From assembly GCA_030064795.1 (NCBI GenBank), contig JASJEI010000324.1, positions 1 through 20,363 on the forward strand: DNA of 20,363 nucleotides. The letters run 5' to 3'. The DNA is from Pleurocapsa sp. MO_226.B13 (GTDB taxonomy: Bacteria > Cyanobacteriota > Cyanobacteriia > Cyanobacteriales > Xenococcaceae). The position numbers and the translations under genes were made by a program. How positions within the stretch are numbered: position 1 is the stretch's first letter; the number at the start of each line of letters is the position of its first letter. The notes beneath the pieces are model-generated. The model made no database searches and had not been told where the DNA came from. It saw only the letters and a list, made by a program, of their open reading frames with translations. Below, one piece after another: positions 15,341 to 20,363 of the stretch.

Positions 15341-15943
15341 ATGACTACAGAAGGATGTTTGAGAGTCGGGCAAGAAGCACCCGAATTTACTGCTACTGCT
15401 GTTTTCGATCAAGAATTTAAAACTGTGAAACTATCTGACTATCGCGGTCAGTATGTTGTCTTATTTTTCTATCCTTTGGACTTTACTTTTGTTTGTCCTA
15501 CCGAAATTATTGCCTTTAGCGATCGCTATGAAGAGTTTAGTTCTCTTGGGACTGAGATTTTGGGCGTATCTGTAGACAGTGAATTTTCTCACTTGGCTTG
15601 GATGCAAACCGACCGTAAAGAAGGTGGTATTGGCGACATTACTTATCCTTTAATTTCTGACATCAAAAAAGAAATTAGCACCGCTTATAATGTTTTAGAT
15701 CCTGAAGCTGGTGTGGCATTGCGCGGACTATTCATTATTGATAAAGAGGGCATAATTCAACACACAACTATAAATAATCTTTCTTTTGGTCGTAGCGTTG
15801 ATGAAACCTTGCGTACCCTCAAAGCTATTCAGTACGTACAGAATCATCCAGATGAAGTTTGTCCTGCTGGATGGGAAGAAGGAGATAAAACTATGAATCC
15901 CGATCCCGTTAAATCTAAGGTTTATTTTTCTTCTGTAAGTTAA
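15341..15943 (+). CDS. typical 2-Cys peroxiredoxin
   Basis: A 200-residue thiol peroxidase of the AhpC/Prx1 group that reduces hydrogen peroxide and organic or peroxynitrite substrates in the cytoplasm, in cyanobacteria mainly with thioredoxin as reductant. The peroxidatic Cys52 lies in [12 protein letters not shown] and the resolving Cys174 in [13 protein letters not shown] segment (95-98) and a C-terminal YF (195-196) are the features linked to overoxidation sensitivity in this group. I chose the ATG at 15341, preceded by GAGGA at 15326-15330; an in-frame TTG eight codons upstream is unlikely. A strong intrinsic terminator follows 24 nt after the stop, so it is probably monocistronic. Confidence 0.95.
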   Translation: MTTEGCLRVGQEAPEFTATAVFDQEFKTVKLSDYRGQYVVLFFYPLDFTFVCPTEIIAFSDRYEEFSSLGTEILGVSVDSEFSHLAWMQTDRKEGGIGDITYPLISDIKKEISTAYNVLDPEAGVALRGLFIIDKEGIIQHTTINNLSFGRSVDETLRTLKAIQYVQNHPDEVCPAGWEEGDKTMNPDPVKSKVYFSSVS

Positions 15944-15966
15944 AAGCAAATTTAAGTAAATTGGTC

Positions 15967-15992
15967 GAGGGGGACTTAGCCCCTCTTTTTTT
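15967..15992 (+). terminator. intrinsic terminator of the peroxiredoxin gene
   Basis: GAGGGG (15967-15972) pairs perfectly with CCCCTC (15980-15985), and a run of T residues follows directly. This is a textbook rho-independent terminator for the plus-strand gene. The opposite strand has no T-run beyond the stem, so it would serve the convergent surface-protein gene poorly. Confidence 0.9.
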
Positions 15993-16001
15993 GTTTAGTA
16001 A

Positions 16002-17213
16002 TTAGCCTTCTTGCTCTTCACCTTCCCCAGTAATACACTCTTGGGTTCTCAAGGTAGCTGCTGCTGCATAGTCTCTGGCTGCGGGAGTATCGGGTTGGAA
16101 AGCATCCCCTGTTTCTTGGTAAGCAGATGCTGCGCCACAATAAGCTGACATAGTTTGAATGGTTTCGGAACCCCAATGATTGCTAATATCAGAAAAATTA
16201 GCAGGCTCTTGGTTTACTACCAGTTCTGCGGTTTGACCCTGTTTCATATTGGCAAACCTAGCTGTATTTTGAAGTACAGCAATTAGTTCGGCTCTAGTAA
16301 CGGGTTTATCTGGTTGAAATGAACCATCAGGATAGCCTTTGACAATCTCGTTTTCTTTTGCCCATTGAATTTTAGCAGCACTCCAGCGATCTGCATTCAC
16401 ATCGGGATATGGCTGGCTAGAAACTGATTCGGCAGATGCTAATTCAATACTATCAACAGTTTCTAATGCACCGTAAACCATGGAAACCAATTGTTCTCTG
16501 GTGAGGGGTTCGGTAGGACGAAAAGTATTGTCTTTGTAACCAGCAATAAAGCCCATTGCCACTGCTTGTTCAATTTCGTCTTTGTAGATATCGCGATCGA
16601 TATCACTAAAGGAACTGGCAGTTTGAGCAGGAGGAGGAGTAGGTGCAGTACCACCCGCAGCAGCGATCGCCTGAGAGTTACCGCTAAAGAAGAAATGTCC
16701 TAATACCTTGCCTTCATAAGCTTTTTTAGTAAATTCCCAACCTGGGTTGAGGTTAATTTTGGCGTATTCTCCATCGGCTGGCTGACCAAAAGTCTGACCA
16801 ACCACTAAGTTAGAACCGTCTTGGTAATTTCTGGCGACTAGCTGAAGATCGTCTCCTTTGGGGACGATATCGAGTCGATAGTCCAGGCTGGTATCTTGAC
16901 CGTCGAGACGCACCGAATAACCATTACTATCAGTAGCTCGATTACAACTACCTGTAAAGTCAAAAGTCGTCCAGAGAGGATCGACAATTATAGGTTGAGA
17001 GCCTTGGAGGGCATAACAGTCTTGTTTGCCAGGAATTTGTTGTACTACTGCTAAATTGTAACCAATTGCACCTGCGGGAATTGCTACTGCTATCACTTCA
17101 TCTTGGGAGACTGGTTCTTCAGTAAACTGGGCCCAAGCTGGAAGTAAAGGACTAGTTAAAGCGATCGCACCTGTAAATATTGCTGCCAATTTTAACTTTT
17201 TTGATAGTTTCAT
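16002..17213 (-). CDS. DUF3747 and SLH-domain cell-surface protein
   Basis: A 403-residue exported protein. Residues 1-28 are a signal peptide (KKLKLAAIFTGAIALTSPL, cleavage after AWA). Residues about 33-180 are a cyanobacterial DUF3747 domain with Cys66 and Cys90 possibly paired. A Pro/Ala linker at 188-200 leads to three S-layer-homology repeats: about 202-246 (FSDIDRDIYKDEIEQAV), 269-312 (YPDVNADRWSAAKIQWA) and 340-385 (FSDISNHWGSETIQTM). SLH domains bind cell-wall polymers, so the protein is probably held at the peptidoglycan or outer envelope. The tail is Glu/Gly-rich. It converges with the peroxiredoxin gene and is divergent from chlM with a 345-bp gap. The biochemical role of DUF3747 is unknown. 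Confidence 0.9.
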   Translation of the reverse strand: MKLSKKLKLAAIFTGAIALTSPLLPAWAQFTEEPVSQDEVIAVAIPAGAIGYNLAVVQQIPGKQDCYALQGSQPIIVDPLWTTFDFTGSCNRATDSNGYSVRLDGQDTSLDYRLDIVPKGDDLQLVARNYQDGSNLVVGQTFGQPADGEYAKINLNPGWEFTKKAYEGKVLGHFFFSGNSQAIAAAGGTAPTPPPAQTASSFSDIDRDIYKDEIEQAVAMGFIAGYKDNTFRPTEPLTREQLVSMVYGALETVDSIELASAESVSSQPYPDVNADRWSAAKIQWAKENEIVKGYPDGSFQPDKPVTRAELIAVLQNTARFANMKQGQTAELVVNQEPANFSDISNHWGSETIQTMSAYCGAASAYQETGDAFQPDTPAARDYAAAATLRTQECITGEGEEQEG

Positions 17214-17558
17214 AGTATTTCTTGAGTGCTTTCATCGATATGATTAAAGCCTAAAATTGCGACTTCGTCCTGTTTTAACAGAAATTATTTGGTTTTAATT
17301 ACTGATTGCCAATTGGCGATTGTTGTTCCCCGATCTCGGTAATTACTGTAAATTGTTGTAAGTAATTATGCTTAGAAGCAAATTTTTACTCCACAATCGA
17401 GTAAACTACCAAAGGGAGTTATTTGGCTCGAATCGTTGATTGTAAAAGACATCCACTAAAATTATTTTGGGAATCAACCCAGAAAAAATCTCAGTCTTTT
17501 TGATTTAAAAATCCTCGTTCCTTACTCCTGATTCCTCTATCCTGATTTAAATTGATTT
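17214..17558. other. divergent promoter region of surface protein and chlM
   Basis: A 345-bp AT-rich gap with no gene that I can support. It must hold promoters for the minus-strand surface protein and plus-strand chlM. GCCAATTGGC (17308-17317) is a perfect 10-bp palindrome, extending to 14 of 16 matching positions, and could be an operator. TTGATT followed 17 bp later by AAATTA (near 17433-17463) is a poor promoter match. The end before chlM is filler-like (cctcgttccttactcctgattcc). Confidence 0.4.
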
Positions 17559-18278
17559 ATGAAGACAGCAGATAAAATAAACGATAAGGCGATCGTCAAG
17601 GATTATTTTAACCAGAAGGGATTCGATCGCTGGCGTAGGATCTATGGCGAAACTGATGATGTCAATAAGGTACAAAAGAAAATTCGCCAAGGACACCAAC
17701 AAACTATCGATACTGTAGTTGGTTGGTTAAAAGATGACGGTAATTTGACAGAGATCTCGATTTGCGATGCGGGTTGTGGTGTGGGTAGCTTGACTATTCC
17801 CCTAGCTCAAGCTGGTGCGACGGTTAGTGCTAGTGATATCTCCGAAAAAATGGTCGCAGAAGCTCAAGAAAAAGCAGCATCGGTATTAGAAGATACTAGT
17901 AAGGTTACTTTTACTGTCTCGGATCTAGAAACTTTGAGTGGTAATTACCATACGGTGATTTGTCTGGATGTTTTGATTCACTATCCTACTGAAGATGCAG
18001 CTAAAATGATTGCCCATTTAGCATCTTTAGCCCAGTCGCGTTTAATTCTCAGTTTTGCACCCAAAACTTGTCTTTTGTCTGCATTGAAAAAGATCGGGGA
18101 ATTTTTTCCTGGTCCCTCTAAGACTACCAGAGCCTATCAGCATAAAGAGTCAGAAATTATTGCTATTTTAAAAGATAATGGTTTTGAAATTAAGCGGACG
18201 GGAATGACCAGCGTAAGTTTTTATTATTCTCGTATTTTAGAAGTAGTTAAGATTGAAGATGTTGAGCAGCAAAGTTAG
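17559..18278 (+). CDS. chlM: magnesium protoporphyrin IX methyltransferase
   Basis: A 239-residue SAM-dependent enzyme that methylates the C13 propionate of Mg-protoporphyrin IX, the step after Mg-chelatase in chlorophyll synthesis. The N-terminal DYFNQKGFDRWRRIYG (15-30) is diagnostic of the family. SAM motif I is CDAGCGVGSL (69-78), the acidic end of strand 2 is ASDIS (91-95), and motif post-I/II is HTVICLDVLIHYP (131-143). The C-terminal FYYSRILEVV (221-230) is a family signature. Length matches cyanobacterial ChlM. The ribosome-binding site is not obvious. It stands alone, with the surface-protein gene divergent upstream and a 199-bp gap downstream in which I see no gene. Confidence 0.96.
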   Translation: MKTADKINDKAIVKDYFNQKGFDRWRRIYGETDDVNKVQKKIRQGHQQTIDTVVGWLKDDGNLTEISICDAGCGVGSLTIPLAQAGATVSASDISEKMVAEAQEKAASVLEDTSKVTFTVSDLETLSGNYHTVICLDVLIHYPTEDAAKMIAHLASLAQSRLILSFAPKTCLLSALKKIGEFFPGPSKTTRAYQHKESEIIAILKDNGFEIKRTGMTSVSFYYSRILEVVKIEDVEQQS

Positions 18279-18477
18279 TGAGCTATTGGTTTTTAGCTTT
18301 CTCCCCAAGTCCTCAAGAATTTAATCTTTGATTTCTAATTTAAGTTATTTTGAGCGTGGAAAATGCTGTTGTCACCTCAAAATTAATAACTAGTACTCGC
18401 GAATAAGCTTCGCCGTGTGTAATCAGCTTGTTGAGAATTGGTATTATCAACAACGAGACATCTGAAATATTTTGTAG

Positions 18478-19356
18478 TTATGAGTTACTAATTTGTTTGG
18501 CAAGCCAATCTCGGAAGTGAGGATGATATAAGGAGTAACGGGTTTCTTTATTGGTGCGCTGTTGCTGTAGAAATTCAAACCAATTATCCAGTACTTCCTG
18601 GATATCAAAGACATCTTCCTTGGTTATTTGTCTAATTTGACTGAGGGAAACTCCTTTATTATCCGCAGAAGTCAGCACGCGCAGCACCGACAAAGCCACA
18701 TCAGATAAACCCTTACCTTGCATTTTCTGCCAATGTTGGCTGAATGTTTGCTCATTGTCCCAGTTTTTTAAATTATATTCGGATAGATCGAGAATTTGTG
18801 AAGGTGCTTCGATTAACAAGCCAGATTGTTCTGGTTTGAAAGGACGACGGGTGAGGATAAAATAGACCCCATCGGGGAGATATCTGGGAAGATAAAACAA
18901 GTTTGTACCTGGGGGTTGATTGTTGGGGTTAATTGCGTCTAAGGCATCAATGGCAATGATTAGGGGTTGTGGTGGCTTATTATGGTCGCTAATTTTTTGC
19001 AGTAATAAAGAGAGAAACCAACTTCCTTCGGTTACATTGTCAGGTAGAGGATCTAGAGAAGCTAAATTTCGTGTCTCGACAATTTGGTGACAAATATATT
19101 TGAGGAATTCCTCAGCAGTGTTTTTTCCTGCTACTTGGGCATTGTAGTAAATAATATCGGGATTATCTATCGCATACTTAGCAAGGATGGCACTTTTACC
19201 GCTACCAGGAGAACCAACAATGGTGAAATAACCACGGTTGTAATTGTGGAGAAAGTTGTTGATGGTGGTGAAGATAAATTCGCAGTTGACAAAATTTTGG
19301 CTTTTTTCCCGTATTATTTTTTGGAATTGCCAATGTAATTGAGTTTGGGTGTTCAT
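18478..19356 (-). CDS. NACHT/STAND-type ATPase, sensor domain missing
   Basis: A 292-residue P-loop NTPase. Walker A is VGSPGSGKSA (47-56), Walker B is LIIAIDALDAI (132-142), and a sensor-like YFILTRR (165-171) follows. The C-terminal part, EVLDNWFEFLQQ then RYSLYHPHFRDWLA, matches the winged-helix or helical end of cyanobacterial NACHT-WD40 proteins. In the relatives I recall, this ATPase is followed in the same polypeptide by WD40 repeats; here the protein stops after KQISNS. The stretch between DLSEYNLKNWD (190-200) and FSQHWQKM (205-212) looks shorter than in relatives, which suggests an internal deletion. The start overlaps the WD40 gene stop as ATGA, implying translational coupling. STAND proteins act as ligand-triggered switches, including anti-phage defence. 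Whether this one still works is doubtful. Confidence 0.75.
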   Translation of the reverse strand: MNTQTQLHWQFQKIIREKSQNFVNCEFIFTTINNFLHNYNRGYFTIVGSPGSGKSAILAKYAIDNPDIIYYNAQVAGKNTAEEFLKYICHQIVETRNLASLDPLPDNVTEGSWFLSLLLQKISDHNKPPQPLIIAIDALDAINPNNQPPGTNLFYLPRYLPDGVYFILTRRPFKPEQSGLLIEAPSQILDLSEYNLKNWDNEQTFSQHWQKMQGKGLSDVALSVLRVLTSADNKGVSLSQIRQITKEDVFDIQEVLDNWFEFLQQQRTNKETRYSLYHPHFRDWLAKQISNS

Positions 19357-20243
19357 GATTCTAGCTCAATTCCTGACAAGCGCAGGAAATGTACATTTCC
19401 AAATTGGTCACCTGCGATTATTGTTTTGCGATCGGGGGTAATCCCACAGCAAAGTATGCTACTTTCAACTATGGAGGTGACGATAACAGTCCCTGTGGCT
19501 ATTTCCCAGACTTTAATTGTGCTGTCTCCTGAACCAGAAACCAGATATTGACCATCCCCAGTCACCGCCAGGGCAGTAACCCAGGCTTGATGACCGCTCA
19601 GGGTGCGAATTTCCTTTCCTGTAGCTATTTCCCAGACTTTAATTGTGCTGTCTCCTGAACCAGAAACCAGATATTGACCATCCCCAGTCACCGCCAGGGC
19701 AGAAACCGAGGCTAGATGACCTCTCAGGGTGCGAATTTCCTTTCCTGTGGCTATTTCCTAGACTTTAATTGTCCTGTCTCGTGAACCAGAAACCAGATAT
19801 TGACCATCCCCAGTCACCGCCAGGGCAGAAACCGAGGCTAGATGACCTCTCAGGGTGCGAATTAATCCGTTACCAGGAGGAGTTAAACTAGCTGTCAGAG
19901 GACGCAAATATTTAATTGGGGTTTGGTCTATTTGTTCTAGTAAGTTTTGAATTGTTATTCGTTTTTTAAAGGGTAATAAACGTCCGATTAATTGTCCTGC
20001 TAGTTGTTTTTTATCTTGGTTTAAAATATGTGCCGAAAGTTGCAAAGCTTCTTTGATTAATTTTAAATCTTTTAAGGTTTCGCGATTATCTTCTGGATAG
20101 TCTGATAATTGGGTATTCTCAATTAACTTGTAATCTTCAATAAGCGATTGCATCCCAAATAGATGATGATGAATCTTGGCTTCGATCCAATCATAATTAC
20201 TCAACAACTTGTAGCATTTTTCAATTTGTTTTGCCTCTAACAA
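19353..20243 (-). pseudogene. STAND linker plus WD40 repeats, split by an in-frame TAG
   Basis: One ancestral frame of about 296 codons. The first part, from TTG at 20243, is a helical linker found in cyanobacterial STAND proteins between ATPase and propeller (YKLLSNYDWIEAKIHHH, then FGMQSLIEDYKLI, then LRPLTASLTPPGNGLIRTL). Then come WD40 blades with GHLASVSALAVTGDGQYLVS. The first blade ends TIKV and a TAG at 19760-19758 where the two sister blades have TGG (Trp); the same frame then continues intact to 19353. Only about four blades are present, the last degenerate, fewer than the usual seven of a closed propeller. The N-terminal ATPase is missing: homology begins just inside an inverted-repeat element at 20254. 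No ATG exists at the 5' end. Reinitiation at a GTG near 19691 is possible. Confidence 0.8.
19501..19863 (-). repeat. three near-identical 126-bp WD40-coding repeats
   Basis: Units begin at 19501, 19627 and 19753, giving an exact period of 126 bp (42 codons, one WD40 blade); the third is cut short at about 19863. Copies 2 and 3 are almost identical over their shared length. Copy 3 differs by three substitutions in its first 30 bases, one of which creates the TAG stop. Identity at the DNA level points to recent duplication or gene conversion. Confidence 0.92.
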
Positions 20244-20253
20244 CCTAGAACAC

Positions 20254-20363
20254 CGATTCAGTAATCAGTTTTTTATATTACAAGACGAAACATTTAATCC
20301 AAAAACAAGGGTTTCAGCACTTACTTCCCACCCCAATGTTAAGAAATTTTAAATACTGAATCG
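20254..20363. mobile_element. inverted-repeat element truncating the WD40 gene
   Basis: CGATTCAGTA (20254-20263) is repeated as its exact reverse complement TACTGAATCG at 20354-20363, the last bases of the window, so the repeat may extend further. The roughly 90 bp between them carry no coding sequence that I recognise. The left repeat lies about 10 bp before the point where WD40-gene homology begins. A MITE-like insertion that removed or displaced the ATPase part of that gene is the simplest reading. It shares no sequence with the 79-bp element at 2-80. Confidence 0.45.

Noticed and set aside
19501..19863. Regular repeats that could suggest a CRISPR array
   Set aside because: The 126-bp units are coding, lack distinct spacers and translate into WD40 blades.

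Overview
The window reads as chromosomal DNA of a cyanobacterium. The octamer GCGATCGC (HIP1) occurs roughly 25 times by eye, and the genes include a chlorophyll-pathway methyltransferase, a cyanobacterial-type Hfq, a DUF3747/SLH surface protein, a cyanoexosortase A pair and a complete ebo cluster. Base composition is AT-rich. A non-heterocystous coccoid or pleurocapsalean relative is my guess only; no marker gene here fixes the genus.

Left edge (1-1750): a decayed accessory stretch. It holds a 79-bp inverted-repeat element abutting the 3' remnant of an IS1634-like transposase, several palindromes, an orphan HigA-type antitoxin with no toxin beside it, a fragment of an IS1-family transposase, and a fragment that looks like the sensory half of an AraC-type regulator.

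Envelope and export block (1753-10047, all on the minus strand): a cyanoexosortase A gene with its associated membrane protein, then upstream the six-gene ebo operon read eboA-eboB-eboC-eboD-eboE-eboF. Ebo genes are known from work on scytonemin, where they are needed for a precursor to reach the periplasm, and also occur in organisms that make no scytonemin. No scytonemin biosynthesis genes are visible here. A perfect 9-bp-stem hairpin lies between eboB and eboC.

Housekeeping block (10342-15943): dapF divergent from hfq, yqeY/gatB-like, ppk1 divergent from recR, and a typical 2-Cys peroxiredoxin ending in a clear intrinsic terminator. Its intergenic gaps hold interspersed palindromic repeats (a GGCATGCC-centred family in three copies) and a Pho-box-like array upstream of ppk1.

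Right part (16002-20363): an SLH-domain porin-like surface protein divergent from chlM/bchM, then a damaged STAND-type system on the minus strand. A WD40 gene is broken by one TGG-to-TAG change and appears cut at its 5' end by another inverted-repeat element; it overlaps, through ATGA, a NACHT-like ATPase gene. The sensor half therefore lies upstream of the ATPase half, the reverse of the usual fused order. Three nearly identical 126-bp units encode its WD40 blades.

The most interesting points are the reordered, split STAND/WD40 locus, the ebo operon joined to an exosortase with no visible substrate of either, and the Pho-box-like array at ppk1. I did not find a convincing wholly new system.
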